From JBAYNS01 sp041678625 (GTDB lineage Bacteria; Patescibacteriota; Gracilibacteria; Peribacterales; Peribacteraceae): DNA of 7,913 nt. The notes beneath the pieces are model-generated. The model was not told where the DNA came from. It saw only the letters and a program-made list of their open reading frames with translations, and did no database searches. The position numbers and the translations under genes are program-made. Positions within the stretch are counted from its first letter, which is position 1, and every line of letters starts with the position of its first letter. The stretch covers positions 1 to 7,913 of the forward strand of contig JBAYNS010000045.1 of assembly GCA_041678625.1 (NCBI GenBank), read 5' to 3'. This document shows positions 1 to 5,844 of this stretch, piece by piece.

Positions 1-356
1 CTCCTGCCGGGCATTTTTAGCATCAGCTCATAATTTTCCGGGAAACAGTATCCCCAGTAGCGTACGCGTTCACCGCGGTAACCAAAGAGCGTCTTGCGCG
101 CGATGCGCTTCGTATTTGTCGGGATGTGAATGATAACATTGGTGTCTGCAGGAATGGTGATGCCGAATTCAATTTCGTCATCGGTAATTGTTTTCCATGG
201 CGTAATCCCCCGCATAGAATCCGGAAGAAGTCGTGCTTCCAGTCGGTTGGTGTCGTACTGAAAAGCCGCGAGCGTAAAGATACCAACGCATAGCACGGCG
301 GCGGTAACTGTCAGCCACTTCAGCATATTTTCGACGGAGGGAACTTCTCGAGACAT
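1..356 (-). CDS. Unknown single-pass membrane protein, N-terminal part (runs off the window start)
   Basis: Reading the minus strand from the ATG at 356-354 gives 118 open codons to base 1 without a stop, so the C-terminus lies outside. Residues 1-13 are short and polar, and residues 14-32 form one clear hydrophobic helix rich in A, V, L, T and F. The rest is a soluble mix of strand-like stretches with no cysteine pairs or familiar motif. The expected topology is a signal anchor with the bulk outside the membrane. The start is supported by the extended -10 element lying exactly one promoter spacing upstream and by the first hydrophobic helix beginning right after it. It is divergent from dnaJ across 154 bases. 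I do not recognise the family. It could be a cell-envelope or secreted enzyme subunit, but nothing seen shows that. Confidence 0.7.
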   Translation of the reverse strand, partial: MSREVPSVENMLKWLTVTAAVLCVGIFTLAAFQYDTNRLEARLLPDSMRGITPWKTITDDEIEFGITIPADTNVIIHIPTNTKRIARKTLFGYRGERVRYWGYCFPENYELMLKMPGR

Positions 357-371
357 CAGAATATTATACCA
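357..371 (-). promoter_or_regulatory. Extended -10 promoter giving a probably leaderless transcript
   Basis: On the minus strand the bases TGGTATAAT (371-363) match the extended -10 consensus TGnTATAAT perfectly. They are followed by six bases (ATTCTG, 362-357) and then the ATG at 356. Bacterial transcription normally starts about seven bases after the -10, which here is the A of the start codon. No Shine-Dalgarno is possible in six bases. The -35 region 17 bases further up is a poor match, which is usual for extended -10 promoters. The leaderless start is inferred from spacing. Confidence 0.65.
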
Positions 372-416
372 TTTTTCCATGGAGAATGGAATACCAGGTT
401 GGTGGCAGAGAATGAC

Positions 417-475
417 TGAGGAATGGGAGCATGTTTTTGGATATATATATGGAAATTCCTCATAAAACCGCTCCC
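417..475 (+). promoter_or_regulatory. Crossing inverted repeats upstream of dnaJ (operator or RNA pseudoknot candidate)
   Basis: TGAGGAAT (417-424) is perfectly repeated in inverse as ATTCCTCA (455-462). Directly next to the first arm, GGGAGC (425-430) is inversely repeated as GCTCCC (470-475). The two pairings cross, so in RNA they would form a pseudoknot or two alternative stems. In DNA they flank the run ATATATATAT (441-450). They lie 36 bases before the dnaJ ATG. No CIRCE element (the usual HrcA heat-shock operator) is present. TACCAT (496-501) is a weak -10 candidate nine bases before the start codon. Confidence 0.35.
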
Positions 476-510
476 CAAAGGCAGTCTTCTTACGCTACCA
501 TAGCGCCACT

Positions 511-1578
511 ATGTCCCGTGATTACTACGAAGTTCTGGGCGTTTCTCGTGATGCGCCGCAGGAGGATATCAAAAAAGCGTACCGGCGTTTAAGCAAGGAG
601 CTGCATCCAGATAGAAATAAAGAAGACAAAAATGCCGAACAACGTTTCAAAGAGGTGAACGAAGCGTATGAGGTTTTAGGGGATAAAGAGAAACGCCAAA
701 AATACGATCAGTTTGGTGCCGCAGGTGCTGGTACTGGCGCCGGAGGATTTGGAGGATTCGATTTTTCCAATTTTCAGAACGCCGGAGGATTCGGCGATAT
801 CTTCGAGAGCTTTTTTGGCGGCAGGCGTGGGGGGGGCCGCACGGCGCGCAATGAACGTGGCAGAGATATGGAGGTGCGTTTAGTCATTGATTTCGCAGAA
901 GCAGTCAACGGCGCAAAGAAGAAAATTACCATAGAAAAAGAAGTGGTGTGTGATGCGTGTAATGGCAAAGGTGTTACAGAAGGCTCTTCCATGGTCACCT
1001 GTTCAGATTGCTCTGGTACAGGCCAAGTGACCCGTACTGCACAGTCATTCTTTGGTACCATCCAGCAGAGTTTTGTCTGTCAGAAGTGCGGCGGTTCCGG
1101 CTCTATTCCAGAGAAGGCCTGTCCCAAATGTTCCGGAGAAGGACGTGTGCACGAACGTGTAACATTCACGGTAGATATTCCTGCCGGTATTCACGATGGT
1201 CAGACGCTGCGTTTAACGGGAAAAGGGAACGCCGGCAAACGGGGCGCGCCTGCAGGAGATCTGTACGTACTTATTGCTCTACGACCAGATAAACGTTTTG
1301 TGCGTGATGGCGACGATATCCGTTCACAAATTACTGTCTCAGTAGCTGACGCAATCCTCGGTACGCAGATTTCTGTTCCCACAGTGCATGGAGATGTGGA
1401 GCTCAAAATTATCGCCGGTACACAGCCTGGGCAGATTTTGCGTATTCGGGGCAAAGGCATGCCGGTCTTAAGTTCTGCACGCCATGGTGATCATTACGTG
1501 GAGGTCGTTGTCGAAATTCCCAAAAAGCTCAGTAGAAAAGAAAAGGAACTTATGGAGGAATGGAAGAAACTTCAGTGA
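511..1578 (+). CDS. dnaJ: Chaperone protein DnaJ (Hsp40)
   Basis: This is the cytoplasmic co-chaperone that delivers unfolded clients to DnaK and stimulates its ATPase. The 355-aa product has the full type I architecture. A J-domain spans residues 4-68, with the HPD triad at 32-34. A Gly/Phe-rich linker follows at about 70-112 and contains the FESFF motif. The zinc domain has four CxxCxGxG modules, with cysteine pairs 147/150, 164/167, 190/193 and 204/207. The C-terminal substrate-binding domains run from about 215 to 337, followed by a short basic tail (338-355). The length is slightly below the usual 370-380 because the linker is short. The ATG is fixed by the canonical start of the J-domain. 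No Shine-Dalgarno is visible. Neither dnaK nor grpE is in the window, so it is probably transcribed alone. It converges with khpB, leaving 48 bases between. A run of eight G lies in the linker (829-836). Confidence 0.98.
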   Translation: MSRDYYEVLGVSRDAPQEDIKKAYRRLSKELHPDRNKEDKNAEQRFKEVNEAYEVLGDKEKRQKYDQFGAAGAGTGAGGFGGFDFSNFQNAGGFGDIFESFFGGRRGGGRTARNERGRDMEVRLVIDFAEAVNGAKKKITIEKEVVCDACNGKGVTEGSSMVTCSDCSGTGQVTRTAQSFFGTIQQSFVCQKCGGSGSIPEKACPKCSGEGRVHERVTFTVDIPAGIHDGQTLRLTGKGNAGKRGAPAGDLYVLIALRPDKRFVRDGDDIRSQITVSVADAILGTQISVPTVHGDVELKIIAGTQPGQILRIRGKGMPVLSSARHGDHYVEVVVEIPKKLSRKEKELMEEWKKLQ

Positions 1579-1626
1579 AAAATGAAAAATGAGTAGATCT
1601 CAGGAGTGCGAAGCTACTTTTCACTT

Positions 1627-2172
1627 TCAAATATCCAGATTCTCCAATCCATCATCCTGTGCTTCGATTACCGGAGAGAGTTCTCCTTCATCATTCGTGC
1701 GTCCTTTTTCCTCCTTCAGGCGCAGAACTATCTGACGATAATCACCTTCCCCCGTACTCTCGGTTGTCAGATCCTGTAATTCCGGGCTACTGGAGATGTG
1801 CAGGTGCACGATGCGACGAAAATACGGGCTCATTGGTGCTAATGCCACACGGCTGCCTGTACGCCTTACAAAATCTGCTTTCTGCTCCGCAATGCGCCGT
1901 ACTTTATCTTCCTGTGCGCGACGGTATCCATCCACATCCAGAACAATGAATGGCGCACGATCGAGCTTCTCCTGCGTACGAACGATTGCTTTGACCAAAT
2001 GTTGCAGAGCGTTGAGCGTTTCCCCGTGCCAACCGATAATGCGGCTGGGATCATCCGAGGTGATATCCACGCGCGTAAGCTCTTCCTCCTGATGCACGTC
2101 AATCTTGCTGCATTGCAGATGCAAGGCATCCAGAATGTTGGTGAGTGTGCTCTGAATCAAATCGGCATTCAT
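1627..2172 (-). CDS. khpB: KH/R3H-domain RNA-binding protein (KhpB/Jag/EloR type, no Jag-N domain)
   Basis: This 181-aa protein has two RNA-binding modules. A KH-type domain spans about residues 33-90, with the GxxG loop at G47-W-H-G50 in the context RIIGWHGETL. An R3H domain spans about 100-153, with the defining Arg-x3-His at R119 and H123 after the typical APMSPYFRR lead. In Firmicutes, KhpB/EloR with KhpA binds many RNAs and affects cell elongation; the same role is only inferred here. The N-terminal Jag-N domain found in many family members is missing, so the protein starts almost directly with the KH region. The tail (about 154-181) is acidic and looks disordered. The usual neighbours yidC and rnpA are absent. 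The ATG at 2172 has no Shine-Dalgarno; TATCCT about ten bases upstream is a weak -10 candidate. The unit converges with dnaJ. Confidence 0.9.
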   Translation of the reverse strand: MNADLIQSTLTNILDALHLQCSKIDVHQEEELTRVDITSDDPSRIIGWHGETLNALQHLVKAIVRTQEKLDRAPFIVLDVDGYRRAQEDKVRRIAEQKADFVRRTGSRVALAPMSPYFRRIVHLHISSSPELQDLTTESTGEGDYRQIVLRLKEEKGRTNDEGELSPVIEAQDDGLENLDI

Positions 2173-2265
2173 AGTGACAGAGAGGATAGCGGGTGACGAG
2201 GAATTGGGAAATAGAGGATTGGAATATTTAAGAAAAATAATGATGAACGCTTTCTTTTAAGGAAA

Positions 2266-2289
2266 GCGGGACGACCAGGGTCGTCCCGC
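2266..2289 (-). terminator. Strong hairpin terminator after the 27-aa gene
   Basis: An 11-bp perfect stem (GCGGGACGACC, 2266-2276, with its complement at 2279-2289) has a two-base tip that would open to a slightly larger loop. On the minus strand it is followed by TTTCCTT. The stem is very stable. The T tract is interrupted, so the efficiency is uncertain. It also separates the mini-gene from khpB. Confidence 0.65.
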
Positions 2290-2293
2290 CATT

Positions 2294-2314
2294 GCCGACT
2301 CCATTGGAATCGGC
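2294..2314 (-). other. Second 3'-UTR hairpin of the 27-aa gene
   Basis: GCCGACTCC (2294-2302) pairs with GGAATCGGC (2306-2314) over nine positions, with one G-T wobble and a three-base loop. It begins four bases after the stop codon of the mini-gene and is followed after four bases by the terminator stem. Together they give a two-hairpin 3' end. It may stabilise the message or be part of a short structured RNA. Confidence 0.5.
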
Positions 2315-2318
2315 AGTC

Positions 2319-2402
2319 TCACAGCAGGTGTCCACAGTGTGGGCACCGTCGTCGACGCCTAGGCTTAGTAGGCCGGCCGTGTGGATATTTCTTCTTGGCC
2401 AT
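2319..2402 (-). CDS. 27-aa arginine-rich CPHCGH mini-protein (zinc-knuckle-like), unknown
   Basis: On the minus strand the ATG at 2402-2400 opens a 27-codon frame ending at TGA (2321-2319). A good Shine-Dalgarno, AGGAGA, sits five bases before the ATG, one of only two clear ones in the window. The product starts MAKKKYPHGRPTKP, continues with five arginines (15-19), then CPHCGH (20-25) and two leucines. CPxCG is the typical half of a zinc ribbon. C20, C23, H22 or H25 and H8 could hold one zinc, or two chains could share it. Such Lys/Arg-rich zinc mini-proteins resemble small ribosomal proteins in style (compare bL36 and bL32), but the sequence matches none I know. It sits between the HU terminator and its own double-hairpin terminator, so it is a complete small unit. 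No convincing promoter was seen. The coding claim rests on the Shine-Dalgarno, the composition and the terminator. Confidence 0.65.
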   Translation of the reverse strand: MAKKKYPHGRPTKPRRRRRCPHCGHLL

Positions 2403-2468
2403 AAGGTTCTCCTAGCCAGGGAAGAGGGGTAACAGAGACTGCACCGAAGGTACCATGGAGCATATTGC

Positions 2469-2500
2469 AAAAAAAGCCTCCGGTTCACGGAGGCTTTTTT
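2469..2500 (-). terminator. Bidirectional intrinsic terminator downstream of the HU gene
   Basis: The seven-bp stem GCCTCCG (2476-2482) and CGGAGGC (2488-2494) has a five-base loop. It is flanked by seven A on the left and six T on the right, so it has a U tract in both directions. It starts 22 bases after the HU stop codon and is a textbook Rho-independent terminator for that gene. Since the 27-aa gene follows on the same strand, that gene needs its own promoter in 2403-2468 or read-through. Confidence 0.9.
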
Positions 2501-2521
2501 ATTACGCAATAAATTCGTCAA

Positions 2522-2797
2522 CTATCGCACAGCGTCCTTGAGGGTCTTACCGGCCTTGAAGGAAGGAACCTTCATGGCAGGAATGGAAATGCGCTGGCTG
2601 GGATTGCGCGGATTCACGCCAACACGTGCTGCACGCTTGGAAACGCGGAACGTACCAAAGCCTGTGACGGTAACGGAGTTTCCTTTCTTGAGCTCCTTTG
2701 TAATAAGAGTCGTGAGTGCATCAAGAGCTGATGCTGCTGCACGCTTGGTGATGCCCGCCGCATCCGCGATGGCATTGATGATATCCTGCTTGGACAT
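2522..2797 (-). CDS. hup: HU/IHF-family DNA-binding protein
   Basis: This 91-aa nucleoid protein acts as a dimer that binds and bends DNA with little sequence preference. The helical body is at residues 1-43 (MSKQDIINAIADAAG start). The conserved turn GFGTF follows, then the DNA-intercalating beta arm with the VNPRNP motif. The C-terminal part (VPSFKAGKTLKDAV) is the family signature. The start chosen is the ATG at 2797. The frame is open 20 codons further up to an ATG at 2857, but those residues do not belong to the family and HU proteins begin at this methionine. No Shine-Dalgarno is present; the leader has six C and a T run. TAGAAT at 2823-2818 (minus) is a possible -10. The gene is divergent from topA, which pairs two DNA-topology functions. 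It ends in a strong terminator. Confidence 0.96.
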   Translation of the reverse strand: MSKQDIINAIADAAGITKRAAASALDALTTLITKELKKGNSVTVTGFGTFRVSKRAARVGVNPRNPSQRISIPAMKVPSFKAGKTLKDAVR

Positions 2798-3053
2798 AAG
2801 CGAGGGGGGAAAAAAGTATTCTAAAAAGAAGTCTACCCTGCCATTAGGCTTGAGCAAGCCAAAAAACCACTCTTAGGATATAGAAATGGCAAGAGAAAGC
2901 GACATTCTCTTTGCCAAAGCCAAAAACACCGAACACGAAAGGTAGTCAGAATCAGCGTATTTCTGCCGAAAGAAGCACATATTTGTGTATGAGTGGAAGA
3001 GAATATGCTTTGCGGGAGCACGAGGTCTTTTTGGGAATTCTCACTCTTGTTCT

Positions 3054-3083
3054 TTGACAATACACACATGGACTCACTACTCT
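3054..3083 (+). promoter_or_regulatory. Candidate topA promoter
   Basis: A perfect -35 hexamer TTGACA (3054-3059) is followed after 18 bases by TACTCT (3078-3083), a weak -10 sharing three of six consensus bases. Transcription would start near 3090, leaving roughly 30 bases of leader before the GTG start favoured for topA. This would make the upstream ATG at 3094 nearly leaderless as an alternative start. Confidence 0.4.
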
Positions 3084-3113
3084 CGCGCCTTGGATGGTCA
3101 GTGGAATTTTTCC

Positions 3114-3118
3114 AAGGA
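3114..3118 (+). promoter_or_regulatory. Shine-Dalgarno that decides the topA start
   Basis: AAGGA lies five bases before the GTG at 3124, an ideal spacing. Neither the ATG at 3094 nor the GTG at 3145 has such a site. This is why the shorter GTG start is preferred. Confidence 0.55.
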
Positions 3119-3123
3119 TCATT

Positions 3124-5478
3124 GTGTTCCCCCAATGTAGAACCGTGCCATCACACCTTGTTATCGTTGAAAGTCCGGCAAAAGCAAAGACCATCAAGCG
3201 ATTCTTAGGAAAAGATTTTGTTGTACAGGCGAGCATGGGTCACGTGCGCGATTTGCCGGAGTCCACACTTGGCGTAGACACCGAAGGAGATTTTGAAGCG
3301 CAGTACGTTGTCCCCAAAGACAAGAGCACGGTGATCAAAAATTTGCAGAAAGAACTCAATCAGGTAGATTCCCTTTGGATCGCAACAGACGAGGACCGGG
3401 AAGGAGAGGCAATCGGTTGGCACCTTGTACAGGTGCTCAAGCGCAAGAAAGGACAGGACATCAAGCGCATCGTTTTTCACGAAATAACGCAGGAAGCCAT
3501 TGTAGAAGCATCTAAGAATCCGCGGGATATTAATGAACAGCTCGTAGAAGCGCAGCAGGCGCGGCGCATTCTCGATCGCCTTGTCGGCTACACACTCTCT
3601 CCGTTCCTCTGGAGCAAAGTGTACCGGGGGCTCTCTGCAGGGCGCGTGCAGTCAGTGGCCGTGCGTATCATTGTGGATCGTGAACGCGAAGTGCAGGCAT
3701 TCATCCCCGAGGAATACTGGACGATTGAGGCACTTCTGCAAAAGAGCACCAAAGAAGAGTTCACAGCGCAGCTCTCCAAAAAAGGAGGAAAGAAATTCAT
3801 TCCTGGCAACGAGAAAGAATCAAAGAAGGTGCTTGAAGATCTCTCTGGTAGTGAATTCTCCGTTGCTCTACTGGAAGAGAAAGAAATCAACAAAACTCCG
3901 CCACCGCCTTTTACAACATCCACGCTCCAGCAGGAAGCCGGCCGCAAACTTGGTTTCTCTGTAAAACAGACGATGATGGTGGCGCAGCAGCTCTACGAAG
4001 GTGTGAGCTTAGGGAAGGGGGAAGGCAGCACAGGTCTTATCACGTATATGCGTACAGACTCTGTGACTTTGAGTGACAAAGCGCTCAAAGATGCAGCTGC
4101 AGTGATAGAGAAGCAGTATGGGCGCGAATACATTCTCTCCACTCCACGACGTTACAAAACAAAGAGCAAAGGAGCACAGGAAGCGCACGAAGCCATTCGT
4201 CCAACCGAGATGGTTAATACGCCGGAATCGCTCAAAAACGTTCTGGATCATCAGCAGCTCAAGCTCTACACGCTGATCTGGAATCGTACGATTTCCACGC
4301 AGATGGCTGCCGCACAAATCAAGCGCATCGGCGCGGACATCAGTGCCGGGGATTACACTTTCCGTGCCACAGGGCAAACGATCATCTTCGATGGATTCCT
4401 GCGCGTGTATTCAGAGGGGCATGACGAAGAAGAAGGAACAAAGAATGCAGAACAGGAACAGGACGGAGAAAAGTATCTGCCTCCGCTTTCCGAGGGCGAA
4501 GCACTGGCTTGTCAGGAAATAACTCCTGAGCAGCACTTCACCAAGCCGCCGCCGCGATATACCGAAGCGAGTCTGGTGAAGAAATTGGAAGAAGAAGGCA
4601 TCGGTCGTCCGAGTACGTATGCTCCCACCATCAGTACAATTCAGCAGCGGGGATACATTCGCAAAGAAGGTAAGCAGCTTCTGCCGGAAGATGTAGCGTT
4701 CACCGTTACAGATCTTCTAGCGGAGCATTTTCCTGATATCGTCAATCTGCAGTTTACTGCCAAAATGGAGCAATCATTGGATGACATTGCGGAAGGGAAG
4801 CAGAAACGCGTGAGTTTTTTGCGCGGTTTCTTTGTCCCATTCAGCAAGAGAATTGAAAGTAAGAGTCAGGAGATTAAAAAAGAAGATGTACTCAAGGAGC
4901 GCGAACTGGGAATTGATCCTGTAACCAAACTCCCCGTACTCGTGCGCATCGGCCGGTTTGGTCCGTATGTGCAATTGGGGCATATGGAAGATAAAAAGAA
5001 GAAACCTAAAAGTGCTTCGCTTGCTAAAAATATGAGCAAGGAAACTGTCACGCTGGAAGAAGCTCTCGCCCTGCTCAGTTTCCCGCGCGAATTGGGAGAT
5101 AAAGATAGCGATCTTATTATGGTCAATCTTGGTCGCTATGGTCCGTACCTCCGTTGCGGTTCTGCAACGGTTACTCTTCCCAAAGGGGCAGATCCTCTTA
5201 CCATTTCCTACAAAGAAGCTCTCACTCTTTTGGATGGAGCAAAAGAGCAGAAGAAAAAGTCCGCAGAACCCTTGCGCGTGCTGGGCGTCGATCCGAATAC
5301 CAAAGGGGAAATTCAGGTAAAAGAAGGCCGCTACGGTCCTTATGTGACTGATGGCACCACTAATGTTTCCATTCCGGTGCGCATAGACCCCAATGCCATT
5401 GATCTGATTACTGCAGCAGAACTGCTGGAGAAGAAGAGAGTGCGAGGGCCGGGGCAAAGAAGGTGGAAGAAGAAGTAA
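3124..5478 (+). CDS. topA: DNA topoisomerase I (type IA, TopA)
   Basis: The enzyme relaxes negative supercoils by a transient 5'-phosphotyrosine break in one strand. From the GTG start it has 784 residues. The Toprim domain opens with LVIVESPAKAKTI (about 12-24), and the metal-binding acidic cluster DEDREGE starts at D89. The catalytic tyrosine is Y308 in GLITYMRTDS, close to Y319 of the E. coli enzyme. The core continues with the EAHEAIRPT and EGIGRPSTYA family motifs. The C-terminus has no CxxC zinc fingers as in E. coli. Instead it has three Topo-C-repeat units with GRFGPYV-like cores near residues 610, 671 and 736, like the repeats in mycobacterial TopA, and a strongly basic tail. Alternative starts are ATG 3094 (794 aa) and GTG 3145 (777 aa). 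It stands alone, divergent from the HU gene. No terminator was recognised close to its stop. Confidence 0.97.
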   Translation: MFPQCRTVPSHLVIVESPAKAKTIKRFLGKDFVVQASMGHVRDLPESTLGVDTEGDFEAQYVVPKDKSTVIKNLQKELNQVDSLWIATDEDREGEAIGWHLVQVLKRKKGQDIKRIVFHEITQEAIVEASKNPRDINEQLVEAQQARRILDRLVGYTLSPFLWSKVYRGLSAGRVQSVAVRIIVDREREVQAFIPEEYWTIEALLQKSTKEEFTAQLSKKGGKKFIPGNEKESKKVLEDLSGSEFSVALLEEKEINKTPPPPFTTSTLQQEAGRKLGFSVKQTMMVAQQLYEGVSLGKGEGSTGLITYMRTDSVTLSDKALKDAAAVIEKQYGREYILSTPRRYKTKSKGAQEAHEAIRPTEMVNTPESLKNVLDHQQLKLYTLIWNRTISTQMAAAQIKRIGADISAGDYTFRATGQTIIFDGFLRVYSEGHDEEEGTKNAEQEQDGEKYLPPLSEGEALACQEITPEQHFTKPPPRYTEASLVKKLEEEGIGRPSTYAPTISTIQQRGYIRKEGKQLLPEDVAFTVTDLLAEHFPDIVNLQFTAKMEQSLDDIAEGKQKRVSFLRGFFVPFSKRIESKSQEIKKEDVLKERELGIDPVTKLPVLVRIGRFGPYVQLGHMEDKKKKPKSASLAKNMSKETVTLEEALALLSFPRELGDKDSDLIMVNLGRYGPYLRCGSATVTLPKGADPLTISYKEALTLLDGAKEQKKKSAEPLRVLGVDPNTKGEIQVKEGRYGPYVTDGTTNVSIPVRIDPNAIDLITAAELLEKKRVRGPGQRRWKKK

Positions 5479-5582
5479 AAAAAAGAATACGGATAATTAT
5501 GGAGTTTTCGTTATCAATTTGACGGTTCCTCTTTCATCATAAAAGCAGGTAAGATACTTCTAGTTCTTTTTTCATAGGCGCG

Positions 5583-5617
5583 CCCGCCCGTACCGAACGT
5601 CGGTACGTTCGGGCGGG
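5583..5617. repeat. GC-rich 35-base palindrome with two alternative inner helices
   Basis: CCCGCCCG (5583-5590) pairs with CGGGCGGG (5610-5617). Inside, either TACCG (5591-5595) pairs with CGGTA (5601-5605), or CGAACG (5594-5599) pairs with CGTTCG (5606-5611). No T tract follows on either strand, so it is not a standard terminator for topA, whose stop is about 105 bases upstream. It directly abuts repeat copy A. Confidence 0.6.
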
Positions 5618-5700
5618 TAGCTTCCACCTTCGTCCTCCCGCATTCGCGGGACGGGACTACGGCGGACAGGCATCTGGCAACGCCAGCTTCGCCTGATACA
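5617..5700. repeat. Tandem-hairpin (REP-like) repeat, copy A
   Basis: The copy begins GTAGCTTCC. Hairpin 1 pairs GTCC (5632-5635) with GGAC (5654-5657), and TCCCGC (5636-5641) with GCGGGA (5646-5651), around an ATTC loop. Hairpin 2 pairs CAGGC (5667-5671) with GCCTG (5691-5695), and CTGGC (5674-5678) with GCCAG (5682-5686). Shared words with copy B are CCTTCGTC, GACTACGGC and CCAGCTTCGC. The order of elements is the same, and the differences often fall in paired positions. Confidence 0.6.
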
Positions 5701-5734
5701 CTCCACTCATGCATCAGTTGATTCTTCTCCTCAA

Positions 5735-5747
5735 AGGCGCGTAGCTC
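5735..5747 (+). repeat. Copy of the first 13 bases of tRNA-Trp
   Basis: AGGCGCGTAGCTC is identical to the tRNA 5' end at 5845-5857, covering the acceptor 5' strand and the first D-stem strand. It lies 110 bases upstream. After it the match to the tRNA stops except for AGC offset by one base. It is not a tRNA gene: no anticodon arm follows. Confidence 0.7.
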
Positions 5748-5810
5748 CAGCCTTCGTCCCGCGTATGCGGGACTACGGCTGGCAAGCAGCTTCCAGCTTC
5801 GCTTAGTATG
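5741..5810. repeat. Tandem-hairpin (REP-like) repeat, copy B
   Basis: Hairpin 1 is nearly perfect. CCAGCC (5747-5752) pairs with GGCTGG (5777-5782), and GTCCCGC (5756-5762) pairs with GCGGGAC (5767-5773), with TTC/TAC as an internal loop and GTAT at the tip. Hairpin 2 pairs AAGC (5784-5787) with GCTT (5801-5804), and GCT (5789-5791) with AGC (5795-5797). Compared with copy A, several stem positions have changed on both sides, which supports a conserved folded form. Its GTAGCTC start overlaps the copied tRNA 5' end. Confidence 0.65.
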
Positions 5811-5844
5811 CTTCGCGCGTGTGTAGTTCCTTTTTTATCACCGT

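Larger units (their letters stand above)
2798..3123. other. Divergent HU/topA spacer (326 bases) with hairpin and promoter elements
   Basis: No credible gene was found on either strand. GGCAA+GAGAA (2888-2897) pairs with TTCTC (2905-2909) and TTGCC (2911-2915), making a ten-bp stem with one bulged T and a seven-base loop. A smaller stem, GGCTT/AAGCC, sits at 2847-2860. The string AAGCCAAAAA occurs twice (about 2856 and 2917). Neither hairpin is followed by a T tract, so they are not terminators. They could be a shared regulatory site for the two divergent genes. Confidence 0.4.
5479..5844. other. Non-coding, repeat-rich spacer between topA and tRNA-Trp
   Basis: This 366-base gap has no convincing reading frame; the minus-strand frame across 5514-5714 merely translates the repeats. 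It starts AT-rich and changes at about 5575 to very GC-rich palindromic sequence. It then contains a palindrome and two repeat copies, listed separately, and ends with TTTTTTATCA just before the tRNA. AGGCGCG, the 5' acceptor strand of the tRNA, occurs three times (5576, 5735 and 5845). Confidence 0.6.

Noticed and set aside
23..286. An 87-codon minus-strand frame at the window start
   Set aside because: It is out of frame with the membrane protein that begins at 356, which has a transmembrane helix and a matching promoter.
1576..1578. UGA read as an amino acid, as in some Patescibacteria
   Set aside because: dnaJ ends at TGA at a family-typical length, and the 6091 gene also ends at TGA just before a convergent gene, so standard stops fit.
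1592..1620. A weak stem AGTAG/CTACT between the convergent dnaJ and khpB genes, followed by TTTT
   Set aside because: Only five pairs close a 17-base loop, which is too weak to call a terminator, though it may contribute to ending dnaJ transcription.
2228..2521. A 97-codon minus-strand frame over the 27-aa gene and the terminators
   Set aside because: It runs through two terminator hairpins, has no ribosome site, and is in a different frame from the Shine-Dalgarno-supported mini-gene.
2798..2857. A 20-codon N-terminal extension of the HU gene to ATG 2857
   Set aside because: The extra residues do not resemble HU, which begins at the methionine encoded at 2797, and the possible promoter would lie inside the extension.
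4774..5457. A 227-codon open frame on the minus strand inside topA
   Set aside because: It lies fully antisense to well-conserved TopA C-terminal repeats, its product has odd composition with no recognisable motif, and topA explains the sequence.
5514..5714. A 66-codon minus-strand frame in the topA-tRNA gap
   Set aside because: It mostly translates the palindrome and repeat copy A; there is no Shine-Dalgarno and no protein-like pattern.
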